Shown: positions 1-9,246, counted from the first letter of the stretch. The stretch: 64,000 nt of DNA from Lentisphaeria bacterium (GCA_022768375.1 JALEMG010000010.1:62001-126000), one strand, 5' to 3'. Notes: generated by a model not told the origin, from the sequence alone. Translations and numbers: made by a program.

Positions 1-944
1 GTTTCCGGTTCCCGCCCGTGCATCTGGATGAACCGCTGTTCCGCCCGGCGGATCTCCTGGATCAGTCGGATCATGTGCATCGGCAGCCGAATCACCCGGG
101 ACTGGGAAGCGATGATCCGGAATATCTTATGCCGGATCCACCATCCCGCGTAGGTGCCGAACCTGTATCCCAGTTTGAAGTCGAACCGTTCCAGCGCCTT
201 GATCAGCCCGAGATTGCCCTCCTGGATCAGATCGCTGAGGGGGACGCCCCGGTTGCGGAATTTCCGGGCAATGCTGACCACCAGACGCAGATTCGCCTCC
301 ACCATGCGGTCCCGCAGCCGTCGCGCGATCCGGCACGCGGCGGCCAGACGGCGCACTTCGCCGGTCAGTTCCTCCTCGGTCAGCGTCAGTTTTTCCTCCG
401 CCAGCGGCCAGCGGTCCCGGTCGACGATGCGGAATTCCCTGTTCTCCGGGAACTCCCACAGGGAAAATCCCGGGGCCAGCATTCGCAGATAACCGTTGAT
501 GATGTTGAGATACTCCTCCACCATGAAGGTCTGGATCCCGTATCGGTCGGTGGTCGCCGCCAGCGTTTCGCGCCGGGCTTCCCGTTCCGGGGTGTTCGGC
601 GGGGCGGCGGCAAACTTTTCCAGCGCGGCGTTGATGTCGTCCCGCCAATGCTCCATGGCGGCGAGATCGGGTATCTTCTTCTCCCCGAACGCGGAGGGCA
701 GGATGACTTCCGTCAGATCACATTCTCCGGCCAGCGCCTCGGTGATCAGCACCGTCCGTTCCCGGGCCACCAGTACGAAGCGGGAGACCAGACGGCGAAC
801 CTGCGCGGAGGCGGTCTCAAATTCTCCGCTCAGTTCGTTCAGCGCCTCCGGGGAGAGTTGCTCGGCGGAAAAAATTTGACGCAGATAACTCTGAAGTGCG
901 CCGGCATCTCCGTCGCCCTGATAATGAGTTCGCGTCCCGCTCAT
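1..944 (-). CDS. sigma-70 family RNA polymerase sigma factor, 3' part outside window
   Basis: This gene is open from an ATG at 944 to the window edge, so 314 codons are visible and the C-terminus (regions 3 and 4) is missing. Region 2 is unmistakable near residues 215-290: [48 protein letters not shown] and RVIRLPMHM. Region 3 begins with HGREPE. About 200 residues precede region 2 and resemble no domain I know. The melting aromatics of region 2.3 are kept (Y, F, Y, W, W). The positions equivalent to E. coli sigma-70 Q437 and T440 are H and F, so its -10 specificity may differ from the housekeeping factor. The start follows the ispD stop by four bases with GGGGGA seven bases upstream, suggesting co-transcription with ispD. 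It could be RpoD itself or an alternative group 2/3 factor. Confidence 0.93.
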   Translation of the reverse strand, partial: MSGTRTHYQGDGDAGALQSYLRQIFSAEQLSPEALNELSGEFETASAQVRRLVSRFVLVARERTVLITEALAGECDLTEVILPSAFGEKKIPDLAAMEHWRDDINAALEKFAAAPPNTPEREARRETLAATTDRYGIQTFMVEEYLNIINGYLRMLAPGFSLWEFPENREFRIVDRDRWPLAEEKLTLTEEELTGEVRRLAAACRIARRLRDRMVEANLRLVVSIARKFRNRGVPLSDLIQEGNLGLIKALERFDFKLGYRFGTYAGWWIRHKIFRIIASQSRVIRLPMHMIRLIQEIRRAEQRFIQMHGREPE

Positions 945-948
945 GGTC

Positions 949-1629
949 TTATCCCCCGCAGATTCGGCGCAGTTTTGCCAGGTCCTCCGGGGAGGTCAAC
1001 TTGAAATTCCACTGCTCCGAAAGCACCAGTTCCACCTGAAATCCGGCCCGCCGCATGATCTCGGCGTCGTCGGAGGGCGCGGCGTCGCCCAACTGCCGGT
1101 ACGCCGCCCGGAAATTCGCCAGATCGAAAACCTGCGGCGTCTCCGCCTGAAACATCCGTTCCCGCTCCACCGGACGCTCGATGAAGCGTCCCGCGGCGTC
1201 GGCCAGTTTCAGACTGTCCACCACGGGTGAAGCGGCGATCGCACCCCCGCTCCCCCGCGCCCGCGCGACGAGACGCGCCAGGAGTTCCGCCGTCGCCAGC
1301 GGCCGGGCGGCGTCGTGGACCGCCACGATCCCGGTCGTCAGCGACAGCGCCGCCAGCGCGTTGCGCACGGAGGCCGCGCGGCTGCCGCCGCCCGGAACGA
1401 ACGTCACGTCCGCTTCGGGCAGAAACTTCTCCGTCAGCGCGGCGTATTCCGCCAGCGCCGACGGCCGCACGGCCATGATCAGACAGCCGGGGGCGACCAG
1501 CGGGGCAAAATGGCGTACACAGTGGAGAAACACCGGCAAATCCCCGAGTTTCTCGGTCAATTTGTCCCGTGTTCCGTATCGCTGCGAACTGCCGCCCGCC
1601 GCGACGATCACCCCCAGGTCCGGAATCAT
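949..1629 (-). CDS. ispD: 2-C-methyl-D-erythritol 4-phosphate cytidylyltransferase IspD
   Basis: IspD transfers CMP from CTP to methylerythritol phosphate in the cytosolic non-mevalonate isoprenoid pathway. The 226-residue length is normal for the family. The N-terminal nucleotide loop [10 protein letters not shown] (residues 11-20) and the central AVHDAARPL motif with its catalytic Asp are both present, and the substrate-binding C-terminal half looks complete. The usual PKQ after the loop is replaced by a TEKLG-like stretch, so the loop is somewhat divergent. It lies between a PIG-L deacetylase gene 18 bases upstream and a sigma-factor gene 4 bases downstream, all on the minus strand, so it is probably part of a longer transcript. 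No ispF is visible beside it. Confidence 0.93.
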   Translation of the reverse strand: MIPDLGVIVAAGGSSQRYGTRDKLTEKLGDLPVFLHCVRHFAPLVAPGCLIMAVRPSALAEYAALTEKFLPEADVTFVPGGGSRAASVRNALAALSLTTGIVAVHDAARPLATAELLARLVARARGSGGAIAASPVVDSLKLADAAGRFIERPVERERMFQAETPQVFDLANFRAAYRQLGDAAPSDDAEIMRRAGFQVELVLSEQWNFKLTSPEDLAKLRRICGG

Positions 1630-1647
1630 CGCGTCATCCGCGGCGAT

Positions 1648-2412
1648 TTACTTTTTCGCCGCCGGACGGGAAATGATGCTCAACGGATCGAAGTCGTCAG
1701 GACAGAATCCGTTGGGATTGTGGCGGATCCAGCCTTCCGCGAATTCGCAGAAGCCGCAGAGGTCGCCCATGACTTTGGACCGGTTGACCATGTCGTCCAG
1801 ATACGCGTCCATGCCCTGGCTCTCGTCCAGCCACTGCTTCTGGGTCTGATGGCAGTTGAGCATTTCCCGTTTGGTCGGGATCACGGAAGTCACGTCCACG
1901 AACATGTCCGGGATCACCGGGCGGTTCAACTGATCGCGCAGTGACAGCGGCAGCGAATGGTAGACGCAGACATCGGTCATTACCGGCTTGAGGTCTTCCA
2001 CGCCCCGGAAGTTGCCCATGCCCCGGCAGAAGGCGGCGCTGGTGGCCAGCCGTCCGGCGTTGATGTGGTCTTCCATGTAGTCAAAGGGACCGTGGGTCAG
2101 CACGATCTCGGGGTCCACTTCCCGGATGACCCGGACCACTTTGGTCAACTGCTCGGTGTTGTAGAACACCTCGATGTCATGGGTGATGGATTCGTGATAG
2201 ATCGCACCGATGATCTTGGCCGAAGCCATGGATTCCGCCCGGCGGCGGGCGGCCAGTTCACTGTGGGTGAGCATATTGCCGCCCAGCGCTCCGTCGGCGA
2301 TGTTCATATAATGGATCTCGTACCCCGCCTGCTTCAGCCGGATCAGCGTGCCGGCCATCATGAATTCGATGTCATCGGGATGACTGCCGATGGCGATTGC
2401 GCGTTTGCTCAT
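1648..2412 (-). CDS. PIG-L (LmbE-like) family deacetylase
   Basis: The protein is a zinc-dependent N-acetylglucosamine-type deacetylase of the PIG-L/LmbE fold. Residues 11-14 form the metal motif HPDD, followed by Ile-Glu, and a second DH motif (EDHINAG) occurs in the middle, as expected for the metal site. The 254-residue length fits the family. I use the ATG at 2412. A TTG at 2418 gives a two-residue longer product with better Shine-Dalgarno spacing (GGAG then five bases), so translation may start there, overlapping the TGA of the upstream NagB-like gene. The pairing with a NagB-like protein suggests joint work on an amino-sugar phosphate or conjugate. The substrate is not determinable from sequence. 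Confidence 0.88.
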   Translation of the reverse strand: MSKRAIAIGSHPDDIEFMMAGTLIRLKQAGYEIHYMNIADGALGGNMLTHSELAARRRAESMASAKIIGAIYHESITHDIEVFYNTEQLTKVVRVIREVDPEIVLTHGPFDYMEDHINAGRLATSAAFCRGMGNFRGVEDLKPVMTDVCVYHSLPLSLRDQLNRPVIPDMFVDVTSVIPTKREMLNCHQTQKQWLDESQGMDAYLDDMVNRSKVMGDLCGFCEFAEGWIRHNPNGFCPDDFDPLSIISRPAAKK

Positions 2413-2414
2413 GA

Positions 2415-3344
2415 TCAATGCATCTCCACGTCACAGACGCCGAAGCCCGGCCGGTAAAAGTTGAACACCACATCATCGTGCTCGCTGAGCAGCGACATCG
2501 GCACGGCGCTGTCCGCGATCTTTTTGGAGATCATGTAGGTCGTCAGCCGCATGCCGAAAGGATTGTCGTGGTGGCCGGGGTGCCAGATGGAGACCCGGTC
2601 GGCTTTCCACGTCTGCACCGGGCCGACGGTGAACGCCTTGCTCGGCACGTTCTGCACGGTGCCGCCGCCGCTGGTGCGGGCGTTCTGGATCAGCGTGATC
2701 GGGTGCAGTTCCACCAGCCGGGTGCCTTTTTTGCGGTATTCCGCAGGGGTGGGCGGATTGTCCTTGTACGCGCCCTCGCGCCGGACGGGATCGTTGAACG
2801 CCCAGTGCTTGGTCTCGCCCTGACCGCCCTGCATGATGAGGCATTTGGCGGCGTCGTAGGATTCCTCGTAGGCTTTGAGGTCGCCGTTGGGGAAGTGGAG
2901 GTTCTCCATGGGCATGCGCAGTTCGGGCCGGATGCGGGAGAAGCAGAGGTCCCAGTCGGCTTTGGCGAAGCCGAGCGGGAAGTCCATCCCGGCGGGCACA
3001 CCGCCGTCCAGCGCCCACTCGTCCATGCCCCAGAAGTGGGCGTTTTTCAGACTCAGGCCGGTCTCGTTGACGATCTGGGCGACCAGCGGCAGTTGTTCGG
3101 TGGGACCGATGGGGCCGCAGATGCCGCAGGGGTTGTCGGCGGTGGCCTGTTTCCAGCAGCGGATGTACTCCAGCGCCTCGGCGCAGTAGAACTCCTGGAA
3201 GGTGTCGAAGAGGTTGATCTTGAATCCGGGCCGCTCGAAACTTTTCAAATTGTCGATGGTGATCCGGGCCGCCGCGTCGAGGATTTCGCGGTCCAGCGTC
3301 GTGTAGTCCCACCAGTCGGCGGAAATTTTGGAATAATTTCTCAT
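2415..3344 (-). CDS. glucosamine-6-phosphate deaminase-like (NagB/SIS-related) protein
   Basis: The protein resembles glucosamine-6-phosphate deaminases: an early [12 protein letters not shown] phosphate-loop region, then [12 protein letters not shown] matching the NagB MDEY catalytic segment, and a late sugar-isomerase-like C-terminal half. At 309 residues it is longer than classical NagB, and several NagB catalytic positions are not clearly conserved, so the exact reaction is uncertain. Translation starts at an ATG behind a strong AAGGAGAG. The stop codon overlaps the possible TTG start of the PIG-L gene, indicating translational coupling. From memory, some Bacteroidota carry long NagB proteins with a C-terminal LmbE-like domain; this two-gene pair would be the unfused form. 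It likely acts in amino-sugar turnover. Confidence 0.8.
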   Translation of the reverse strand: MRNYSKISADWWDYTTLDREILDAAARITIDNLKSFERPGFKINLFDTFQEFYCAEALEYIRCWKQATADNPCGICGPIGPTEQLPLVAQIVNETGLSLKNAHFWGMDEWALDGGVPAGMDFPLGFAKADWDLCFSRIRPELRMPMENLHFPNGDLKAYEESYDAAKCLIMQGGQGETKHWAFNDPVRREGAYKDNPPTPAEYRKKGTRLVELHPITLIQNARTSGGGTVQNVPSKAFTVGPVQTWKADRVSIWHPGHHDNPFGMRLTTYMISKKIADSAVPMSLLSEHDDVVFNFYRPGFGVCDVEMH

Positions 3345-3432
3345 TTTTCTCTCCTTTTGGTTGTGATGATTCAGGGTATGCCCTGCTTCAAAGTAACACC
3401 GGGAACTGTTTTTTGCAAGTTTTTCCGGCGGA

Positions 3433-4752
3433 TTATTCCAATTTTTCTCCGAAAATCCGAAGGCATCCCCCCCCCGGACGCACCGGATGGAGCGCGGAAT
3501 GCCGGATTCCCGGCAGCCACAGCGCCCGGCCCGAGGGGTCCCGCAGCACCGGCGGCGCGGGAAACGCCGGGACGTTCCGGTCGACGCGGAGGGTTTTGAT
3601 TTTCACCTCCCTCCCCGTACCGAATATCCGCATGGTCTCCCCGTCCCGGGGCGCGCCCACGCTCAGCGTCTCCGGCAAACTCTCCGGGTCGAAGCATGCC
3701 GCGTCGAGCGCGGTCCCCTCCGGCGATCCGGCGGTCAATTCCGCGGTGAATCGCCAGTTGCCCCAGCGCAGGACCGCTTCCCGGCGCCAGTGCCACCGGA
3801 CATCCGGCGGTACCGGTGCGTCGGGCAGGACCCGTCCGCCGGAGAGCCGCACCGTCCTGCCGCCGTCCAGCGGGACGATCCGGCTGCCCCCGGCGGCGAC
3901 GGCCGCCTGAAACCGGCGCAGCCCCTGCCGGTTGACCGGCAGGTCCGTTCCGCCCCGGTCGGATAGAAACTTCCGCAGGGCCCGGCCCAGCAGGGCGGGG
4001 GGCAGTTGCCGCCAGAAATCCACCGCCGCCGGGTCGGAACTCTCCAGCCGCGCTGCGGCTTCGGCGTCGAGAAACTCCGCTTCCAGCGTCAGCGTTTCCA
4101 GCGCCTGTGCCACCGCTTCCCGGCATCCGGGATGCGCGGCGTAAAATTCCGGCAGCAGCCGGTTGCGGAGCCGGTTGCGGAACGTGTCCGTGCCGCGGTT
4201 GCTGGCGTCCTCCGCCCAGCGGGTGACGCCCCGGCTCCGCAGAAACGCCTCCACCTCCTCCCGGCGCATCATGTACAGCGGCCGGAGAAATCGCACCCCG
4301 AAGACCACGGTGTCCGGGCGCAGTCCGGTCAGTCCGCCGGAACCGCTTCCCCGGGCCAGCCGCAGAAAGAGGTTCTCCACCCGGTCGTCCCGATGGTGTC
4401 CCAGCACCACCGCCGCATCCGGCCGGTTTCCCGCCAGTTCCCGCCAGACGGCCAGCCGCAGTTCCCTCGCCCGTGCCTCCATGCCCGGTCCGGGGGCGGG
4501 GCGGAGGTCGCGGCGGAGAAATTTTACGCCGAGTTTCCGGGCGAATTTTGCCGCGTTCTCCGCTTCGTCGTCGGCGGCCTTGCCCCGCAGATGGTGGTGG
4601 AAATGCACCGCGGTGAGGTCGAATCCCACCCGTTTGGCCGCGTCATGCGCCAGCAGCAGCGCGGCGGTGCTGTCCGCGCCGCCGGAGAAGCCCGCCCAGA
4701 CCCGGAAGTTCCGGCAGGAGGAAAAAATCGCCTGAAGATCGTCGGTTCGCAT
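3433..4752 (-). CDS. tilS: tRNA(Ile)-lysidine synthetase TilS
   Basis: TilS attaches lysine to C34 of the CAU-anticodon tRNA-Ile so that it reads AUA. The ATP-pyrophosphatase P-loop FSGGADS lies at residues 22-28, followed by HFHHHLRG and [18 protein letters not shown], which are hallmark TilS motifs. The C-terminal half carries the substrate-binding TilS domains. At 439 residues the size is usual. The ATG at 4752 is preceded by GAGGGA seven bases upstream, so I prefer it to a TTG five codons earlier. A promoter with -10 TATATT lies just upstream (4779-4806), making this the probable first gene of the minus-strand run toward the sigma-factor gene. An 88-base gap separates it from the NagB-like gene. 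Confidence 0.95.
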   Translation of the reverse strand: MRTDDLQAIFSSCRNFRVWAGFSGGADSTAALLLAHDAAKRVGFDLTAVHFHHHLRGKAADDEAENAAKFARKLGVKFLRRDLRPAPGPGMEARARELRLAVWRELAGNRPDAAVVLGHHRDDRVENLFLRLARGSGSGGLTGLRPDTVVFGVRFLRPLYMMRREEVEAFLRSRGVTRWAEDASNRGTDTFRNRLRNRLLPEFYAAHPGCREAVAQALETLTLEAEFLDAEAAARLESSDPAAVDFWRQLPPALLGRALRKFLSDRGGTDLPVNRQGLRRFQAAVAAGGSRIVPLDGGRTVRLSGGRVLPDAPVPPDVRWHWRREAVLRWGNWRFTAELTAGSPEGTALDAACFDPESLPETLSVGAPRDGETMRIFGTGREVKIKTLRVDRNVPAFPAPPVLRDPSGRALWLPGIRHSALHPVRPGGGCLRIFGEKLE

Positions 4753-4778
4753 TTGCAATTCCCTCAATCACGCTTTAT

Positions 4779-4806
4779 AATATAGCGTTGCCGCGCCGTT
4801 ATGCAA
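4779..4806 (-). promoter_or_regulatory. putative promoter of tilS
   Basis: On the minus strand TTGCAT (4801-4806), 16 bases, TATATT (4779-4784). The -10 lies 26 bases upstream of the tilS ATG. It fits the recurrent promoter pattern of this window. Confidence 0.65.
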
Positions 4807-4858
4807 TATTCCGGGGCGGCGGAATCGTGGATTTTATTTTTTCAGGAGCAGAACCATC

Positions 4859-5458
4859 ATGGCCTACATCGTCGCCGCCACCGGGAATCTACACAAACTG
4901 GAGGAGTACCGCCAGTTGCTTCACGACCAGAAGATCGAACTCAGATCCCTGCGCGACTACCCCGATTACAAGGAACCGGAGGAGAACGGAGACTCCTTCC
5001 GGGCCAACGCCTCCATCAAGGCGCTCGCCGCCTGCAAGTACTGCGATGTGCCCGCGTTTGCCGACGATTCCGGGCTGGAAGTCGCGGCGCTGGGCGGGCG
5101 GCCGGGCATCCGCTCCTCCCGCTACGCGCCCACCGACGCCGAACGCATCGCCAGGGTGCTGGACGAACTCAAAGGCGTCACCGACCGCCGGGCCCGGTTC
5201 GTCTGCGTCATCGCCATCGCCGCCAACGGGGAAGTGATCGAGACCTTCGAGGGTGAAGTGGCCGGGACCATTCTGGAATCCCCCCGGGGCGAAAACGGGT
5301 TCGGATACGACCCGATCTTTCAGCCCGATGGGTTCGACAGAAGTTTTGCGGAACTCTCCTCCGAGGAGAAGAACCGCATCAGCCACCGCGCCCGGGCCTA
5401 CGCCAAAGCGCTGGAATTCGTCGAGGATGAGATGTCCATTCTCGACGACGAATTCTGA
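4859..5458 (+). CDS. rdgB: XTP/dITP diphosphatase RdgB (Ham1 family)
   Basis: RdgB hydrolyses deaminated purine triphosphates (dITP, XTP) to monophosphates and so keeps them out of DNA and RNA. The family signatures are complete: ATGNLHKLEEY at residues 7-17, FADDSGLEV near residue 66 and GFGYDPIF in the last third, with SHRARA near the end. The length of 199 residues is normal. An AGGAGCAGAACC leader precedes the ATG. It opens a plus-strand operon that continues through a pseudouridine synthase, a small membrane protein and an XPB-like helicase plus Bax1-like nuclease. Nucleotide-pool cleansing therefore sits with a likely DNA repair pair. Confidence 0.96.
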   Translation: MAYIVAATGNLHKLEEYRQLLHDQKIELRSLRDYPDYKEPEENGDSFRANASIKALAACKYCDVPAFADDSGLEVAALGGRPGIRSSRYAPTDAERIARVLDELKGVTDRRARFVCVIAIAANGEVIETFEGEVAGTILESPRGENGFGYDPIFQPDGFDRSFAELSSEEKNRISHRARAYAKALEFVEDEMSILDDEF

Positions 5459-5470
5459 ATTTTGCCGCCG

Positions 5471-6445
5471 ATGAAAGCGCTTCCCGATCCCGTCGGCCCC
5501 CGGATCATCCGCACCGCCGTGGACTGGAGCGGCGCGGGGACGGTTCTGGCGGATTATCTGGCCGGCCGCTTCACCTACCGGTCCCGCGCCGAGTGGTGCG
5601 AACGGATCGAAACCGGGGAGATCACCGTCAACGACCGACCGGCGCCGCCGGAAGTGATCCTGAACCTCCATGACGTCATCGAATACCGTCCGGGCGATCT
5701 GCCGGAGCCTTCGGCGGAGTTGGATTACCGGGTCGTTTTCGAGAGTCCGGAACTGCTGGTGATCGACAAGCCGGGGAATCTCTGCGTCCACCCGGCGGGG
5801 CCGTTTTTCCGACACACGCTGTGGCATCTCCTGCGTGTCCGGTACGGCGAAGTCCACTTCATCAACCGGCTGGACCGGGAGACCAGCGGTCTGCTGCTGG
5901 CGGCCCGGAGTGCCGCCGCCGCCAAACTTCTTTCCCGGGGGGGGCAGGTCCGGGCCAAAATCTATCAGGCGATCGTGCACGGGGATTTCCCGGAAGCGCT
6001 GGACGCGGAGGGGTTTCTCCGACCGGCGGGCGGGATCATCCGCAAGAAGCGGTGCTTCACGTTCAAGATGCCGGAGAATCCGCCTTTTGAGAGCGCGGTC
6101 ACGAAGTTCGTCCGTCTGCGGCGGGGCGGCGGATTTTCGCTGGTCCGGGCCGAACTCGGCACCGGACGGATGCACCAGATCCGGGCGACGCTGGCGGCGC
6201 TGGGGTATCCGGTGGCCGGGGACAAACTTTACGGGCCGGACGAGCGATTCTACCTGAAACAGCGGGGAGACGAACTCACCGCCGCCGACCGGGAAAGACT
6301 GATCTTTTCACGGCAGGCGCTGCACTCGGCGGAGTTGGAATTCCGCGATCCCGCCTCCGGAGAGGTGCGCCGTTTCCGGTCGCCGCTGCCCGCGGAACTG
6401 GCGGATTTTGTCAACCGAATGGAAAGGACCTGCGCTCATGGATGA
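5471..6445 (+). CDS. RluA-family pseudouridine synthase
   Basis: This enzyme isomerises uridine to pseudouridine in rRNA or tRNA. An S4-like RNA-binding segment (about residues 25-75, ITVNDRPAPPEVILNLHDVI) precedes the RluA catalytic domain. The catalytic motif FINRLDRETSG contains the nucleophilic Asp, and GRMHQIRATLAALGYPV is the conserved C-terminal loop. Length is 324 residues from the ATG at 5471; a TTG three codons earlier is possible but less likely. The start follows the rdgB stop by 12 bases. Its target (RluA, RluC or RluD-like) cannot be decided from sequence alone. Confidence 0.93.
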   Translation: MKALPDPVGPRIIRTAVDWSGAGTVLADYLAGRFTYRSRAEWCERIETGEITVNDRPAPPEVILNLHDVIEYRPGDLPEPSAELDYRVVFESPELLVIDKPGNLCVHPAGPFFRHTLWHLLRVRYGEVHFINRLDRETSGLLLAARSAAAAKLLSRGGQVRAKIYQAIVHGDFPEALDAEGFLRPAGGIIRKKRCFTFKMPENPPFESAVTKFVRLRRGGGFSLVRAELGTGRMHQIRATLAALGYPVAGDKLYGPDERFYLKQRGDELTAADRERLIFSRQALHSAELEFRDPASGEVRRFRSPLPAELADFVNRMERTCAHG

Positions 6446-6683
6446 GGAGAAACTGGACCCGCAACTGCAACGCAAACTGGACGAGGTGGAGCGCGAGGCC
6501 GCGAAGGAGCGGCGCTTCGACGGGAAACGGGGAATTTACCTGGGGCTGATCTGCTTCGGGCTGTTTTTCACCGCCGGGGTCGGCCTGCGGGCGCCGGCGG
6601 TGAACGCGCTGGCGTTCGGCGTCATCGGCGGGGTGGTCGGCTTCTTGAGCGGCGCCTGTCAGCGCCCGCCGAAACAGTCATGA
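6438..6683 (+). CDS. small two-helix membrane protein, unknown function
   Basis: This 81-residue protein starts at an ATG inside the end of the pseudouridine synthase gene and ends overlapping the helicase start in an ATGA junction, so it is translationally embedded in the operon. Residues 1-35 are charged and probably helical (EEKLDPQLQRKLDEVEREA). Two hydrophobic stretches follow (about 36-52 and 56-72), with a short polar tail. I do not recognise the family. It is probably an inner-membrane protein with a cytoplasmic N-terminus. Confidence 0.75.
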   Translation: MDEEKLDPQLQRKLDEVEREAAKERRFDGKRGIYLGLICFGLFFTAGVGLRAPAVNALAFGVIGGVVGFLSGACQRPPKQS

Positions 6684-8062
6684 TCGAACTGGCGTTCCAC
6701 CGCGGCACGCTCGCCCTCTCCGGTCCGGCGGAATTGCCCGAGCCGCTGTGCGGTCTGGCGCTGCCCGACCCCCGCAGCGGCAACTTCCGCGCCCGGGCCT
6801 GCGATTACGCCGCCATCGTGCTGGCTCTGCTCCGGAACCGCATCCCTTTCACCGACCGCGCCCGGGACTACGCGCCGCTGGAGGATCTGCGCCTCCGCTC
6901 CGTTCTCTCCCCCCGGCCTCACCAGAGCCGGGCGCTGGAAGCCTGGAAGCGGCATGACTGCCGGGGCGTCGCCGCGCTGCCCACCGGCGCGGGGAAGACG
7001 TTTCTGGCGATGCTGGCCATCGCGCATCTGCGGCGCCCCGCGCTGGTGCTGGTGCCGACCATCGACCTGCTCATCCAGTGGTGCGGGGTCATCGAACGGT
7101 TTTTCGGCATGAGACCCGGCATGCTGGGCGGCGGTTCCCGCGAGGTCCGGGAACTGACCGTCAGTACCTACGATTCGGCACTGCTCAATCTGGAATTCAT
7201 CGGCAACCGCTTCGCGCTGCTCGTCGCGGACGAGTGCCACCATCTGCCCTCCCGGGAAAACCGCATGTGCGGCAGCATGGCCATCGCCCCGTTCCGGCTG
7301 GGCCTGACCGCCACGCCGGAGTTGGACGCGGAATACGCCGCCGTCCTGCGCGATCTGCTGGGGCCGGTGGTGTGCGAGGTCGATATTGCCGAACTCGCGG
7401 GCACGGTGCTGGCGGATTACGAGGTGAAGCGCATCCATGTGGAACTCTCCGGCGACGAAGCCGCCGAATACGCCCGGCACCGGGCGGTGTACACGGGGTT
7501 TCTGCGGCGGTGGGGCATCCTTTTTTCCCGGCCTTCCGGCTGGGCGGACTTTCTCATCGCCTGCGCCCGGAAACCGGGCGGGCGGGAGGCGTTCGCGGCG
7601 TTTCTCGCCCAGCGCCGGATCGCCCGGGCCGGCCGGGCCAAACTGGACGCCGTATCCGCCATTCTGCGGGAGCATCCGGGGGAGCGGACGATCATTTTCA
7701 CCGCCGACAACGACGCCGCCTACGAGATCGGCCGCAAATTCGTTCTGCCGGTGCTGACCCACCACACCAAAGCCGCCGAAAGGAAGGAGTTTCTCGACCG
7801 TTTCCGCGCCGGGGAGTACCCGGTGCTGGTCACCAGCAGGGTGCTGAATGAAGGCGTGGATGTGCCCGCCGCCGCCGTGGGGGTGGTGGTCTCCGGTTCC
7901 GGGAGCGTTCGGGAACACGTTCAGCGGCTGGGCCGCATTCTCCGTCCCGCCCCCGGCAAGGAGCGGGCGATCCTCTACGAACTGGTCAGCGCCAACACGT
8001 CCGAGGAGTCCATCAGCGAACGGCGGCGGGCCCACAGCGCGTACCGGAGGCGGTCATGCTGA
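6680..8062 (+). CDS. XPB-like SF2 DNA helicase
   Basis: This is a superfamily 2 helicase of the XPB/Ssl2 type, 460 residues. Walker A is LPTGAGKT at residues 100-107 and the DEAH-type box is DECH at 184-187, followed by RLGLTATPE (motif III region). The C-terminal RecA lobe carries TIIFTADND, ILVTSRVLNEGVDVP-like motif V (here VLVTSRVLNEGVDVP) and the Arg-finger region HVQRLGRILRP. The N-terminal 70 residues resemble the XPB damage-recognition/insert domain, and residues 255-300 the thumb-like insert. The next gene, overlapping by seven bases, is a DUF790/Bax1 homologue, the nuclease that binds XPB in archaea. The pair probably acts as a helicase-nuclease in excision repair or fork processing. 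Confidence 0.92.
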   Translation: MIELAFHRGTLALSGPAELPEPLCGLALPDPRSGNFRARACDYAAIVLALLRNRIPFTDRARDYAPLEDLRLRSVLSPRPHQSRALEAWKRHDCRGVAALPTGAGKTFLAMLAIAHLRRPALVLVPTIDLLIQWCGVIERFFGMRPGMLGGGSREVRELTVSTYDSALLNLEFIGNRFALLVADECHHLPSRENRMCGSMAIAPFRLGLTATPELDAEYAAVLRDLLGPVVCEVDIAELAGTVLADYEVKRIHVELSGDEAAEYARHRAVYTGFLRRWGILFSRPSGWADFLIACARKPGGREAFAAFLAQRRIARAGRAKLDAVSAILREHPGERTIIFTADNDAAYEIGRKFVLPVLTHHTKAAERKEFLDRFRAGEYPVLVTSRVLNEGVDVPAAAVGVVVSGSGSVREHVQRLGRILRPAPGKERAILYELVSANTSEESISERRRAHSAYRRRSC

Positions 8063-9246
8063 ATCGGGAACACCTCGTTTACCGCCTCGTCGGGGACCGG
8101 GTCAAACCCCGGTTCATCGATCCCGCCGCGCCGAAACTGCTGACCGCGGCGGAGCAGTTCATCGCCGTCTACGCGCAGGCGGCGGCGAACGGCATGCCCC
8201 GGGGCGAACTGGCCGAACTTGCCGGCGCGCTGGTGCGGGGAGCCGACAATGTCAAACTCGCCTCCGGGTGGAACAAACTTCTGCTGGACCGGGCGGAGTT
8301 CACGACGCCGGAGGATTGGGATTATCCGGCGGTCCGGCGGGAGATTCTGCTGCGGTCCGGGAAGGAATGGCGCGCCGGGCGTCCGCCCGCGCCGCCGGAG
8401 TTCGACCTCTACGGCGACCTGCCGGATTTCGAGACCGTGCGGCGCTGGCGGGAGATCACCCCGGAACAACTGCTGCACCGCTACAATCTCGCGCTGGCGC
8501 AGGGACTGCTGGGTCAGGCCCGGATGCTGCAATTGACGCTGGTCGGACCGGAACCGGCGGAACTGCGGAAACTTCTCAAAGCGGTGAAGTTTTTCCGCCT
8601 GCTGGCCCGTTTCACCCGGACGGACGACGGCGTCGCCGTGGAGATCAGCGGACCCTGTTCCCTGTTCGGCCCCACGACCCGGTACGCGATGAATCTGGCC
8701 AATCTGCTGCCGGCGCTGGTGACGCTGCCCCGGTGGTCGCTTGCGGCGGAGATCGAGTTGAGGGCCCGGGTCCGGACCTTGAAACTCGATCAGACCAGCG
8801 GACTGGTTTCCCACTACCGGCAGTTGGCGGAGTACATCCCGGAGGAGATTCGGCTTTTTCATCGGGTCTTCGCGGAGAAATCGGCCGAATGGCGGATCGT
8901 CGGGGACACGCCGTTTCTGGATGCGGGAGAGCAGGAGATCGTCTTTCCCGATCTGTCCTTCCGCTCCGAGGCGACCGGACAGACCGTCCACGTCGAATTG
9001 TTTCACCGCTGGCACGCCGGGCAGTTGGAGCGGCGCATCGCCCTGCTTCAAAAGCACCCGGAACTGCCGCTTCTGCTCGGCATCGAACGGTCGCTCATCC
9101 CCGATTCGGACGCGCTGGACCGGCGTCTGGCCGACGCTCCCGCGCTCCGCGAGCGCTGCTGGCTCTTTCGGGATTTTCCCGGGGTGGAAACCGCGCTGCG
9201 GGCGCTGAAGCGCTTCTCCGGCGCTCAGTTGCGCAGCCAAGAGTAG
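8056..9246 (+). CDS. DUF790 / Bax1-like nuclease, XPB partner
   Basis: The 396-residue protein matches the DUF790 (Bax1) family by layout: an N-terminal MLNREHLVYR segment typical of the family, a helical middle, and a C-terminal PD-(D/E)xK-like nuclease core. In that core Asp299 (VFPDLSF) and Glu314 (VHVELFHRWH) are the likely metal ligands, with Trp319 corresponding to the W of the archaeal motif EIVGFW. In archaea Bax1 binds XPB and cuts next to bubbles in a nucleotide-excision-like reaction; that is established for archaea and inferred here. It overlaps the XPB-like gene by seven bases. Its 3' end overlaps the convergent membrane-protein gene by 22 bases. Confidence 0.85.
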   Translation: MLNREHLVYRLVGDRVKPRFIDPAAPKLLTAAEQFIAVYAQAAANGMPRGELAELAGALVRGADNVKLASGWNKLLLDRAEFTTPEDWDYPAVRREILLRSGKEWRAGRPPAPPEFDLYGDLPDFETVRRWREITPEQLLHRYNLALAQGLLGQARMLQLTLVGPEPAELRKLLKAVKFFRLLARFTRTDDGVAVEISGPCSLFGPTTRYAMNLANLLPALVTLPRWSLAAEIELRARVRTLKLDQTSGLVSHYRQLAEYIPEEIRLFHRVFAEKSAEWRIVGDTPFLDAGEQEIVFPDLSFRSEATGQTVHVELFHRWHAGQLERRIALLQKHPELPLLLGIERSLIPDSDALDRRLADAPALRERCWLFRDFPGVETALRALKRFSGAQLRSQE

